From: Bostrychus sinensis
Taxonomy: Eukaryota > Chordata > Actinopteri > Gobiiformes > Eleotridae
NCBI GenBank assembly: GCA_020698575.1
Contig: CM036239.1
Location: 45,535,763 to 45,599,762 of the forward strand
Length of the DNA stretch: 64,000 nucleotides
Reading direction: 5' to 3'
The notes beneath the pieces were generated by a model. The model was given only the letters and a program-made list of their open reading frames with translations. It was not told the origin of the DNA and searched no databases. The position numbers and the translations under genes were made by a program. This document shows positions 1 through 11,200 of this stretch, piece after piece (within the stretch, counting starts at the first letter, position 1; every line of letters begins with the position of its first letter).

Positions 1-455
1 TCATCAAAAACATAAATGGATTTAAAAAAACATTTTTTATTCATACATCCCCCGCTTCTCCCACGAACCCCCGCCCACTCCAGGGAGCACTGACCAATCA
101 ACGAGTCCTCTGCTTCCAGCCTGTTCTCATTCATTTATCCCCAAAAATATATACAGCTGTTTCCACTGATTCCTCAGCCATTTTTCATTTTGTAGAAAAA
201 CGGCAACATATACAAAGTTGAAAGAAGTAAAAACCTTTATTTCTCTGATTCTGTTCAAAAGAGAACAACACAGGTACACTCTGCTGCCCTCTGCTGGTCT
301 CTTCAGCTGTTTCTTTATGGCACTAGTAGAGTACTTATTAAAGCATTCTCTTTTAGTCAGATAATTTTTTAAAGGTTGAAAAACATGCATTGCTGTTCTA
401 GAGATGACCCAGATTGCTTTAAAAAGATGAATTACAGCATAATATGGCCATATTA
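1..455 (+). repeat. copy 1 of a dispersed MITE-like family (CTCTGCTGGTCTCTT family), left end off window
   Basis: Opens with TCATCAAAAACATA, contains CACTCCAGGGAGCACTGACC and CTGCCCTCTGCTGGTCTCTT, and ends near GCATAATATGGCCATATTAAAG. The same order of blocks recurs at 29003-29452, 39618-40176 and (partial) 51850-52052, so this is an interspersed repeat. No hcfc2 exon is visible here. Confidence 0.75.
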
Positions 456-611
456 AAGAATGTCATTGTGGACGCCTAGAACCTCTTTAGTTCTGCCCTC
501 TGTCTTTTCATTTTTGTTTAATAACAACAATAAAGTAGTAGTACAGTACATAATGGCTACATAGTATGACAGTATTTAATTTGCTGTAAGTAACATTTTA
601 AATCAACTCAC

Positions 612-715
612 CTAAGTTTAGGACACTCAGAGAATTAGTGCAAATCCATTGTGTCCCTAAGGCTTTATCTTTCTCTGCCTCTGGTATGGGCACCCAGCCT
701 CCAAACACGTACATC
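612..715 (-). CDS. hcfc2: hcfc2 coding exon 6, last one in the window
   Basis: Acceptor CTCTGTGCAG|GATGTACG, donor AACTTAG|GTGAGT. Encodes MYVFGGWVPIPEAEKDKALG, then TQWICTNSLSVLNL. The next exon is not found in 1-611, so it lies beyond the window. Confidence 0.93.
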
Positions 716-2641
716 CTGCACAGAGTGGGACACAAGGCAGTTATCGTATTTTCCTGACTATAAGTCGTACTTTTTTTCATAGTCTGGCTAGGGGTGCGAC
801 ATATCCTCAGATGCGACTTATATATTAAAATATTTCACGTGTTCGTTACTTCCACATTGACAGCCGCGACAGGGCACTCTAGGCTTGTGTGCCACTGACA
901 ATTTAAAATGTAAACATACCGCTAACAACTTGACTTAACAACAAAAGACCGTAATAATTGGAAATGGAACTGATGCTGAGTCTGATGACAGCCATGCAGA
1001 GGAGGAAGCGGGGCTTCGTCTACCTCTGGAGTTGTTCAGAAGCGACACCGAGGATGAAGAATTTAAAGGATTTAGTGATTAGGAGTGAGATCGTGGGTTT
1101 GGTGAACTTGTTATATTATGTTTTTTTATGCTATAGTTATGTGAATAACTGTTAATATATTACGTTAACACACGAGACACCTATTCAGTTTGTTGTTTAT
1201 GCTTCATGTAGCTGAATAACCATCAATGTGTTACGTTAGCAAACCGCACACCTATTCAGCCTGTTGTTCTCTATTCTATTATTACTATAACTTGCCTTTC
1301 AAGATGAAATGTCTGTTCTTGGTGTCGGATTTTGTAAAATAAATTTCCCCCCAAAAATGCGACTTATAGTCCAGTGCAACTTATATATAGGTTTTTTTCT
1401 TTTTCATTATGCGTTTTTTGGCTTGTGCGAATTATACTCCGGAGTGACGTATAGTGACGTATATTTTTCAACAGAAAAATCAAACCCACATACTGAAGGG
1501 TTATTTTCTTACTTATTTCCTATGACGCTTGCAGTGTGAAGGCTTCTGGGAAGCGGTTTGCCGCCCCTGGTTTCTGGCATTGACCACACCATAGTATCTA
1601 AATAGAAAAGATGGTAAAATATAGAAAACTAGGATTCTTTTTTTTAAACTTTGAATAATAATAAATCATTCTTACCTAGGTCAAGCTGCCAGAGGTCATC
1701 TAACCGTGAACCATGCATCCCTCCAAAGATATAAAGTTTTGGAGATCCCAGTCCAGTATAAGCCACCGCAGTGTGGGACTCCCGCACTGAGGGACCACCT
1801 CCTTTTGTCTCTGGGATGCTCCAACCTCTTGCTCCTGATACAGACTGTAACTCCAGCTCAAAGAAATCTCCCAAATATCTAAATAAAGAAATATTACGGG
1901 CAAAGACATTTGTTACAACTGCTCACAGACAGGTACAGTGACAGGGAGAACATGTCCTCATCATTTGCGCAATATTTTTTCTTTTAATAATGATTACTCT
2001 CACACCTGTTAGTCTCTGTTCAGTTTGCTATACAAAGGGTCCAAAATATGATACAGCCTGCATCTTTCCCACATTTTTCCTCAAAGCATTAAAAAGTTGT
2101 GTAATTAATTTTAATCATTAACTTTGTTATGGTATATATGTTTAAACTTTCATAAATGTTAATAAAACCACTCTGGCAATAAAATAAACATTCTGAGCAA
2201 ATAACCCTCACTTACATTTAGTTTTGGGATGTTTTAAACTTCTGATTATTGTGACAAATCACATGAAGCACAATGATCGGGAGCAAAGGGCACTATTAGG
2301 GGGTCCTTGGTATTTTATCTTGCCTGTAAGGGGTCCATGACCCCAAAATGTTTGGAAAGCCCTGCTGTATAGTAAAGCCTCCTTTAGAGGAGAAATGCTA
2401 ACTTTTTTTGTCAGAATTTCAGGGTTAAAAAAAACATAATACTGTACCGTGGTACGTTGCCATTAGGGTCCTCACTGTCATTGGCCAACCCTCCAAAAAG
2501 ATAACATTTGTTTCCCACTAAAGTAAAACTGTGACCAATTCGAGCACAGGGAGGAGAGCCAGTCTTTGGTGATCTGGGCTTTAGCTTCTTCCACAACCAT
2601 CGACTGGCCTATAGCACACAAAGATCAAATGAGCTGAAATC

Positions 2642-2699
<58 letters not shown>

Positions 2700-4031
2700 T
2701 ATTACCAACATGAAAATAAACATTACCTGGAGTTCATAGAGGCTGTTAGAGTACTTGCCAAATTCAACCATGCCTCCAAAAACGAGAATTCGAGCTCCAT
2801 CACAAACAAAGCCATGGGCAGCGCAGCCAGGTGGAATGTCTCCTCTCACCGCAGGAAGAAACCACTGCTTTGACACTGCAAAAATTGTACAATTATTGTA
2901 AGTAACACTAATTATAAAAATGTAAGACAGTAAAAGACAGATTATGTCGTTCACACTTGTTTTTCCTCTTCTTCATTCATTCACCAAACTAAAAAAATGC
3001 TTTTGCTTATAAGGGTTCTCTTTGACGAGGATGATCAGGATTAGAATGAGTACATCAGTGGAACAGTTCTCGTGAGGTGTTAAGATAAAGTCTCCAGAGA
3101 GGCCAAACTGAGATGGTTGTGACGTACAGAGAAGAAATAGTGACAATACTGATAAAATGATGGCATTCAGGAAGCCTAGACCAAAGACATTTATGGATGT
3201 AGTGAAAGAGGACATTTAGTTGATGTGAGAAGTACTACTGAATATATGTTTGTAACTGTAAGCTTTGCATTCTGTGTTTATAAACATTCTACACAGTGTC
3301 AAAACTTCTTCAGAATTGGGATGGAGATACAGTACACATTTGTGAGACAGCAGTTAATAGTTATTCGCAGCAAGGACATCTTTAATTCCATAATTGTGTA
3401 TGTGGTTTTGCCGTGTGACTTTATTATTCTTAGTTTTAATAGCATTGGTGCAAGTTTTCACATATTTTTTTGCAATCGAGAGCATTATTGTCACTTTATC
3501 TCATTTAGTTTTGCATGCTCAGCATGTTCAGACTCATTCTATGAATAAGGCATGTTTTTTTCCAGTGGTCTTTGTGCATTCGTATTGTCTGCATCGCCTA
3601 CTCCAATTTCACGCTTGTAACGTTAACTGTCAGAGAGTTAAGAGCAGGTCTAAGCTGGACAGTTTGTGGACCCAGCTGCACGGGACAAATTACGCTAACT
3701 CATTAAATTCAAATAACTATATGTTAATTATATTGTGTTAATGAATTGTGTTTATTGAAAATAGAAAGTGTATCTGAATAAGTATTTTGATGCTTTCACA
3801 GTTCAGTATGCTAAAAACATTAGCCGTTAGCCCTATTAGCCGTCAGTTAGCGTTAGTTAGCTCACCAGTGTTGTACACATGTAGGTCCTCGGCTATCCCC
3901 TCATTTCCACCACCGAAAATAATAATGAGCTCCCGGATGGCCGCAGCTCGGTGGCCATGTCTGGACCGTGGGATCACTCCGCTGACGGACTGAACTTTCC
4001 TCCAGACGGGCTCCTCGGTACCGGGGGTCAT
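612..4031 (-). CDS. hcfc2: hcfc2, host cell factor C2 homolog, 5' part (six exons, continues off the left edge)
   Basis: Spliced minus-strand coding sequence: exons 3866-4031, 2727-2875, 2448-2608, 1676-1878, 1513-1597, 612-715. They join in frame for 289 codons plus one base. The product is the N-terminal kelch beta-propeller of a host cell factor: FGGGNEGIAEDLHVYNT, PAVRGDIPPGCAAHGFVCDG, CYLFGGLANDSED, SHTAVAYTGLGSPKLYIFGG and MYVFGGWVP appear in order. It fits HCFC2 better than HCFC1 (AIRELIIIFGG, WFLPAVRGDIPPGCAAH, RLDDLWQLDL, SIPETKG). HCF proteins are chromatin-associated transcription co-regulators; HCFC2 lacks the proteolytic HCF repeats of HCFC1 (family knowledge). The start at 4031 gives a short N-terminus like other HCFC2 proteins; an in-frame upstream ATG at 4130 would add 33 unrelated residues and probably lies in the 5' UTR. 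The last propeller blade, the linker and the C-terminal fibronectin-type domains are outside the window. Confidence 0.93.
742..1468. mobile_element. non-autonomous DNA transposon in hcfc2 intron 5
   Basis: Both ends carry related inverted sequences: left GACTATAAGTCGTAC, right (reverse complement) GGAGTATAATTCGCAC. The interior repeats the 'GCGACTTATA' motif near both ends. It fills almost the whole intron between coding exons 5 and 6 and leaves both splice sites intact. Exact ends and superfamily are uncertain; no transposase is seen. Confidence 0.6.
1513..1597 (-). CDS. hcfc2: hcfc2 coding exon 5
   Basis: Short exon, acceptor CTATTTAG|ATACTATG, donor AATAA|GTAAG. Encodes TMVWSMPETRGGKPLPRS and LHTASVIGN, the blade between the DDLWQLDL and MYVFGGWVP segments of HCFC2. 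The phases on both sides fit exactly. Confidence 0.93.
1676..1878 (-). CDS. hcfc2: hcfc2 coding exon 4 (kelch repeat 4)
   Basis: Acceptor TTATTTAG|ATATTTGG, donor GACCTAG|GTAAGA. Encodes YLGDFFELELQSVSG, RGWSIPETKGGGPSVRES and LYIFGGMHGSRLDDLWQLDL. Confidence 0.95.
2448..2608 (-). CDS. hcfc2: hcfc2 coding exon 3 (kelch repeat 3)
   Basis: Acceptor GCTATAG|GCCAGT, donor CCACG|GTACAG. Encodes ASRWLWKKLKPRSPKTG and CYLFGGLANDSEDPNGNVPR; the arginine codon is completed by exon 4. Confidence 0.94.
2644..2697. repeat. (TA)n microsatellite in hcfc2 intron 2
   Basis: About 27 TA dinucleotides close to the exon 3 acceptor. Confidence 0.95.
2727..2875 (-). CDS. hcfc2: hcfc2 coding exon 2 (kelch repeat 2)
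   Basis: Acceptor TTTTGCAG|TGTCAAAG, donor CTCCAG|GTAATG. Encodes SKQWFLPAVRGDIPPGC and VFGGMVEFGKYSNSLYELQ; ends in phase 0. Confidence 0.95.
3080..3225 (+). mobile_element. LINE 3'-end fragment in hcfc2 intron 1
   Basis: Plus-strand frame reads PRPKTFMDVVKEDI, matching the FMDV(V/A)K(E/V)DMKLVG tail shared with 42545-42760, 51560-51780 and 58778-59045. This is the C-terminal remnant of a non-LTR reverse transcriptase ORF, degraded by stops. Confidence 0.6.
3866..4031 (-). CDS. hcfc2: hcfc2 coding exon 1 (start codon, kelch repeat 1)
   Basis: ATG at 4031; encodes MTPGTEEPVWRKV through RSRHGHRAAAIREL and HVYNT. It ends at an ACTG|GTGAGC donor with one base carried into exon 2. It lies in the most CpG-rich stretch of this end of the window. 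Confidence 0.94.
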
Positions 4032-4140
4032 CTTTCCGTCCGGACTGCAGCCCGGAGTTTGGCGCTGTCGACGTTTCAAAGACGAGGGCGGGGCTAAACC
4101 ACAGAGCTGCTCTCTGGAGAAGGAGCTCACTCGGTTTTAT
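4032..4140 (-). promoter_or_regulatory. hcfc2: hcfc2 promoter-proximal / 5' UTR CpG-rich stretch
   Basis: Directly upstream of the hcfc2 ATG. GC- and CpG-rich compared with the AT-rich surroundings, and the CpG density continues into exon 1. Contains a GC-box type sequence (GGGCGGGGC on the plus strand near 4086-4094). No TATA box was recognised. The transcription start was not mapped. Confidence 0.5.
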
Positions 4141-6164
4141 TTTTGGGAAGAGTGCATGGATGTACAGCAAGTATAATAAAATCTTATTATACATCCAAGG
4201 AAAGATGAGGTCAAAACTGCTAACGTGGGACGGTGAATGGTGGAGGGGTCTGTTCACTACTTTGCATAAGTAATAGAGTCAATAAACATTGGCTCATGGT
4301 TCATTTATCCCAAAATACTTTCAGAATCAAGTCATATTTCTGACTTTTTGTTGTTGTTATAAAGGCTATACAATAACAATGGTAGAAACATTAAAATAAA
4401 GTTAAAAAGAAGTAACCTAGATGCAGTTTAAGTTGAAGATGTTTCATAATCATACCTCTCCCAAGAGACTGTAATTTTTGGTTGAGAATTGATCTAGATG
4501 GCTTCTTTTTTGACACTGAACTTCCAGACAATGGAGGATGGGTCAGTAGTGAATGAAAGTCTTAGATTGTGCATGTGGCCTCCGCTGGTGCAAGAGTCAA
4601 TACCCACATGAGGTCCTTTAGCATAATCAGCTCATGTTGGAGGATAGATTGTGTCCCAGTCCACTTCCTCTGTTATCCAATGTAATATAAACAATATTGT
4701 AATATATGTGCCATAAAGGTCAAAGGCCACAACAGTTTACTCTATTTTACTCGTCTTTGTAATACATACAAAACAGATAAATTTCTTTCTAGATATTTCC
4801 AACCCTGTTTTGAATGCATCTTACCCCAAGTGGTAGACCTCGACCCAAAAAATAACCACAACTTGAGCCATTTTATGAAACAGATTAAATTTACTTTCAA
4901 TGGTTATGAGAAATAAATAGTTCCAGTAAAAAGAGCCACACTGCTTACCGCCAGCTCAGTGTTCAGGAGAGTCACGACAGCAGGCGTCCCATGCATTAGA
5001 AACAACCACTCACTCACATCTCATTAAGTTCACACCAACCGCTCATTCAACATCTGAAAAATACAGTTTATAATGACAAAACATGAGACCGCTGCTGCAG
5101 AAATCTCCATTTGTGCATGTTACTCACAAAACTCAAGTGTAATCAAAATTGTTACACTGTTAGCTGCTTTTTTAAGAAAATGTATTAAAAGTATTGGACC
5201 TGTTGGTGGCTTGTGCACTTTTCTATTCATCTCAATATAAAGGAAGTTAAGGTTTGAATCAAAACGAAATAAACTACAGGAAAAATCTCCTCAAATCTTT
5301 AGACGCACATCAACAGTGCATGTGGTTCATCTCAAGTCAAAAAATATATCAATTCATAGTATAGTATCTATATAGTCACACGTTTTCATGATCCCCACAC
5401 AGCCGTAGCTGCAAAATATAAACACAATTTGTATTAAAAAAACAAACTTTTTTTTCCCAGCAATGTCCAGGCTCCTCAGTAGATTGTTTATAATCAGTAC
5501 ATTTGGCATTTGATACACTTTCATTTTAAATCTTGATTTTAATTTAAGAAAATTCTAAGAAATGAACTCAGCACTGCTAGAGGAGAAGCACAATCATATT
5601 TCTTTAACACAAATTTTAAATAAAATGTAACTAAATGGATTCTGATACTAAATAAAATTTCTAAAGCAAAATTATCAAATTCCTTAGTAGTTCAAAGTAT
5701 AGGCACCTGGCCATTCTTTTCTAGTTTGAAGACATTTGACATGAGAACTTTGAATGATAGCTTTAAAACGACAGTTTGTCCAAATGCCTATCACTTAAAC
5801 AAATGATTCTTAAACATTAAACTCGTATTACACACTTTCACACTGCATAGGAAATGTCTTATCTTATACAACAATGGCCCCAATAAGCAAACCATGAATC
5901 AGTCTATTTTTGTCCCCATAACCAATATTTAGAAATAAATAAAGTCCTGCTACAAATGCAAACATTAGCAACACTTTAGGAGATTTGAGGAGATTTTTGT
6001 AACATTAAACCTCAGTAAACATGCTCTATAAATGGAGATTTCCGAACACGGCAGAATCGCTGACAAAAACAATTCCGCGGGTTTCAGTTCAATGTAAAAT
6101 TTCAATTTGAAATCTCTTTGAATTTTTTTTTTTTTTTTAAACAGTTTTCATCCCGCTTTCCAAA

Positions 6165-6188
6165 CCCCAACCCCCAACCCCCACCCCT
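6165..6188 (-). other. putative G-quadruplex motif
   Basis: The minus strand carries four G runs (4, 5, 5, 4) separated by T or TT, seen on the plus strand as CCCC-AA-CCCCC-AA-CCCCC-A-CCCC. It lies about 2 kb past the cdk17 stop on the transcribed-sense strand, so it may be in the 3' UTR, and about 2.1 kb upstream of hcfc2. Confidence 0.7.
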
Positions 6189-7155
6189 CACTTTTTGAGA
6201 AATACATGCCACAAAGACACTGCGTTTCACAAGGAGAGGTCAAAGGTCACAGACAAACTGAGCACTTCTTAATACTGCCGGGTAAACTTCAGTCCCTGAT
6301 TCAAACAAACAAACAAACAAACAAACAACGTTTTGAAGTGCAAGTTAGAAGTTACTGCAGTGGTGAAGAACATAGCTTGCGATAAAGTCCTGGCAGTTTC
6401 TGGAGTCTGAAGGGAGGATTGTGGACTTCCTGTCCTCTTCTTCTTCTTAATAATAATTTTGGTCCCTTGCTGAGCCAAACTGGTCCTTCCAGTTCAGAGT
6501 GGCCTGTGCTTTGTTCCACCATTGCGCCCCCCCCCCCAAAAAAAAATAAGTGATATACTTTGATTTTGAAGTAGGGTCGTATGTGGTACTTGTATATAGT
6601 TAGTGTATAAGCTGTAGTTAAAAGTATTTTATAAACCGGGTAAATGTGATACTTAGGAATAATCATTGCTGTTAATTGTTAGCACAGTCCCAATTTGGAG
6701 AAGCAGACAGGAGCAATAATACAGGCTTTGAATGCATGCATGTAAGGCTGCTACTGGGGCTGAAGAAAACATTTAGGACAAATGTGTGGCTTTTAAAATT
6801 TAAAACAAAATATTTTTTACAATTTTTTAATTATATGTATCTTTTTATTCTGTTCCTCATTTCTACAACCCTAGCACTCCCCAGTACAAACTCCTCAATG
6901 GGGCTTGGAACCAAAAATATGGGACATTTCTCAACAACAGATATTGTGGAAATATTCTCTATGGAGTGAACTTTTAAATGGTCATTGAAGCTGTTCAGTG
7001 TTTCAAATTCAAATGTTTAATGGCCACATTTACAGCCATATGCCATTGCTTCTGTCTGCTTCTTCAAACTGGACGTTTGCTGAAAGTCTAGTTAATCTAG
7101 CTGCAGTGTTGCTAAACTACTTTACTAGCCGAACGGTAATTTATATAGTGCAACA

Positions 7156-7283
7156 TAGGGATGGGCGATATGACCAAAAATATATGTTTCTCAAAATTTT
7201 GAAGGTGTGATCGGCATATATCATTTGCCTAGGGGTAACATAACTGTGTATATAATAACATATCTGCATATCACCCAGCCATA
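7156..7283. mobile_element. 128-bp hAT-type MITE with perfect 8-bp TSD
   Basis: Ends TAGGGATGGGCGATATG and (reverse complement) TATGGCTGGGTGATATG. Flanked by identical GTGCAACA at 7148-7155 and 7284-7291. It carries the same termini as the larger element at 33875-35264. Confidence 0.85.
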
Positions 7284-8196
7284 GTGCAACACCATACTGT
7301 ATTACTTAGATTACGTCTTTATACACGTTTTAAATAAAACATTGTTTCAACTGGGCATGTGATTTTATATTTGGCTTAGTTTTTCTGTTTCATGTAAAAA
7401 AAAAAAAACTCAACAAAATCAAAATCCATCCAACTTTCAATAATTGTCAGACTGCATATTATGCAGTAAAATGAATAGCTATGTCATGTTTCAACATATT
7501 TCTAAACCTTTTTTTTTCCCAAAATGAACACAAACTAAAATCTACTACTACTACTACAGGTAATATACTAACACTTTATAAGTACCTACAGTACGACCCT
7601 GATTCAAAAATGCCCATATCGCTAAAAGGTGTTCAGTCACTACCATGAAAGACCCCAGTTTGTCCTCCAGAGGCCAGTATAGAGTCCATGTTGTTGAACA
7701 CATATTAAACATCCACAATTCAAAATAACCTCATTTTAAATTACAACAAGAGAAGAAGAGTCCTGTCCTCTTTAGTCTTTCACCTGGAAACGTGGTTCAG
7801 AGTTCGGTCACGGAAGCTCAGAGAAAAATCAACCATACAATTCAAATATATATATATATCATATCCATATACATATTTAACAAAATGAAGAAACTGTTTC
7901 CAAGCAAAGACAACAATAAACAACAAACTTGGATCACAGCGTTAACATCAAAATTAAACTCAGAAATCAGTGTTGGAGCAGGACAATAGTAAACTGACTG
8001 TTCACATCATCTTCACGCACAAAGTTTGTTAAATACAAACAGTAGTGGTTTAGCAGCAATTCAACCCCATCCCAATAAATAAAGTGTGTGTTCGTATGTG
8101 TGTATTGGGGTACTGGGGGGTACTGAGAGGATAACAGGAGGGGGAGGCAGCTGGGCTCATGCGACACATGTTGGTCTGGGAGGAGACTGATGATCT

Positions 8197-8234
8197 TTAA
8201 AACAACATGCTCTGTCTTCGGTTAATCTTGTTGT
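8197..8234 (-). CDS. cdk17: cdk17 coding exon 16 (stop codon)
   Basis: Acceptor CTTCCAG|ACAACA; encodes NNKINRRQSMLF and TAA. The RRQSMLF end is the typical CDK17 C-terminus; the residues before it have drifted from the mammalian GHGKN. Confidence 0.92.
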
Positions 8235-11200
8235 CTGGAAGAAAAATTACAATTACCATGATGACAGTTCGGTCAAAGTGTACATAAAATTAATTAAATC
8301 CTTGTCCTTGATTTTTGACGTAACACATTACAATACAATACATGTTATCAAACTATGAATTTAGTATTATTTTTCATCCAAATAATTATTTCACAATTTC
8401 AGAAGTTGAGAGAGGGCATAAAAATAACTGTGTGTGGTAGACTAGTCCTATTCTTGCCTAGGATTGGTGTTAACTGAATTGGGGGCTTGGATAGATCTTT
8501 GTAAAAATAGTCTTGATCAAAAACTTACTTGAGTCTGGGTATGAGGAGTTCCTGTATCCTGGGTCTCTCTGCAGCTGCACCTCCTTTAACGTAAATATGG
8601 ACACACCTGCAGAACAGAAAGAGTAGATCGCATGATACCTCACACACATTCTACAGGTAAACTGTGGCCCCTGAAGTATTGTATTTACAAAATAAATGAC
8701 TAAAAGATAGGGCTGGGAATTTATTATTTTTTCTTTTTTTTTCTTTTTTTTTGGTGGGGTGTGGGGTGGGGGGGGTATTTCACAATATTTTGTAACACAA
8801 TGTTAAGCGTTGATATTTTTGCCCAAAATCGACACTTTCAATACTTTGTGATGTCATGCATTATAATAGTGCTACTTGCTGCACTGCTTTCAAAGTCAAA
8901 TGTGGGCCAAAAGTGGTCAAAAAGTCTGCTAGGACTGTAGAGGGCAGCACCGCCCTTCTAAACACTTGGTCTGTCAAACAGTTTGACATGAAAAAAAGCA
9001 TTTCTAAATACATAATAAATGTCCCACTGACTTTCAGAAACATAACTTGGTTTTTGTATAATTAGGTCTATAAGCGAACTTGATTTTAGATTTAAGAAAA
9101 AAAGTATTGCAGTAATTGGTAATATCATAACCAGAATCATAATAATAGTTGTAGCGCAATATTAGTATAGTATTGTGACAGAAGTGTATCGTCCCAGTCC
9201 TACTAAAAACATCTGTAACTTTTTTGTCTGTTTTTACTGCTTTAACATTTACAGAGTGTTACGTAACTAAAGTGAGGATTCAGTATAACTGCATATTAAG
9301 TAATAAAATATTGGGGTATCGGCAAAATCAAAAGTTACTGGTTACATGATGGAAACAGCAACATAACGTAGCCAGTGTAATGTAGTATTCATGTTGTGTG
9401 CATGTATGTAGGGATGCTCACTTTCAGGCAAGTTGTGGACTCTCATTCCCAGCTGTCTGAAGTAAGAGTGCTTCATGGCGTCTTCAGCAGAAATCCTCTT
9501 CTTTGATTCATACTGCACACAAAATTTAAGCCTTATTAAGGCTTTAAATTCTCAATAACATTTAAGACTTTTTTAGACTTCATAATGCCGAGGTCTATTT
9601 AGAAACAATCTTGTACTGATTATTGCAAAGTTAAAGTCAAATGAAAATAATTAAAGTCAAACAATACAGTCTGCCTATAATAAACACTTACTTTGAGGAA
9701 AGACAGTAGCAGCTCGATGCCTTCACCGTCGAGCCTAAACAAACAACATCAACAGGTCACTCAGACAAAGTTGCTCAGTTCCTTTCCATGATGCATCACT
9801 ACAGGCTAAATGTGCCACAAATTTGTTTATTGTCCCAGGACCTTCTTGCTGTGTGCCAACAGTGCTAACCACTTACCACCATTTCAAAAGTGTTCAGATG
9901 ACCAGTAGAAAGATAAACTGTCTTGTTTCCTACCTGGGAGCATGGTTGATGATCAGCTGAGGCTTGTATTTGGGAAAATTAGAGGATTTAAACTCTTCGA
10001 TGGATGAGATTCCTGGCCAGTTCTCTTCTGTGGGTGTGCCTGTTATAAAAAAAACCCAACAACAACCAGTTATTAATATGTCATGGTCACTCATACTATA
10101 AGACATTACAAGGCCAAGTGTAGGCTAAACTTCTTACCGAGTAACCTGAAGATGAGGTGTAGTTCATCATCAACTGTGGAGCCAGGAAACAACGGCCGAC
10201 CTGCAGCCATCTCATAGAAAATACAACCAACGCCCCTGAAAGAAAAACGCACAAAACCAAATTGAATCAACAGAGAAAGATATGCAAGACAATAACTCCT
10301 AAGCTTTCAAGAGCAAGATGTGCTTCCAACTTAGCAATTTTGCCTTTTTTCCATTCACTGCGATACACTCGACACTAGAAACTAAAAAACCCATGCAACT
10401 TGACCCATATCATACCACTTGACTTTAAATGTATAAATGTAAGAGTGCCATACCACATATCGATCTGTGTAGAGTACTCTGACGAGCCAAGTAAAACGTC
10501 CGGAGGTCGGTACCAAAGAGTCACTACTTCATTTGAGTATGTTTTGGTCGGCACTGACTTTGCCCTCGCCAAACCTAGAAAATTACACACAAGAAACAAG
10601 AGAACTTATTAAAAACAGGCAAAGTATCACAAAAAGATGAAGTACCAAAGCATTGTCCCCCAATCTCGAATGGTACTTTTTTTTTTTGGTTTGAACCACA
10701 AAGCCCTTATGTCTCTTACAAGAATCCTGGCCCTCTCTTACCAAAATCAGCCAGTTTGAGCTCTCCTCTGTCATTAATGAGCAGGTTTTGTGGCTTTAGA
10801 TCTCTGTGTAGGACTTTCCGTTTGTGACAATAAGACAGGCCTCGCAAAATCTGGAACAAGAAAATCTGAAAACAGGGGAAAAAAATTATGTGTCATAACG
10901 TAATAATAAAGAAAACTATAATGCAGCTTTGAAATGCATACAATTACATAAGAGTTACAGAGAACAGATAATAACAGTAACTAGAAATTGCAATGGCAGA
11001 AGCCATTGCGAGTGTTTGCGTAAGCTAAAAAATTTATGGCATAAAATAGCATAAATTGCAAAATCGTTAAAAAGCAGAATTATTTAGCAGAAGCAGAAAG
11101 AGCATAATGACCAAAAACAGCTGAATTTGCAGAAGGAAAGGCAGAAATAATGAATTTGCATAAGAAAAAGCAGAAAATTTGAATTTGCAGAAAGATGGCA

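Larger units (their letters stand above)
4141..8196. other. hcfc2-cdk17 intergenic region including the cdk17 3' UTR
   Basis: No coding exon recognised. The right part must hold the cdk17 3' UTR on the minus strand; a minus-strand AATAAA lies near 6843-6848, but the polyadenylation site cannot be assigned. Other contents: (AAAC)n at about 6303-6327, poly-T at 6124-6138, poly-C at 6526-6536, a G-quadruplex-type run at 6165-6188 and a small hAT element at 7156-7283. Confidence 0.6.

Noticed and set aside
4032..4130. Upstream in-frame ATG extending hcfc2 by 33 residues
   Set aside because: The extension does not resemble HCF proteins; the start at 4031 gives the expected short N-terminus.
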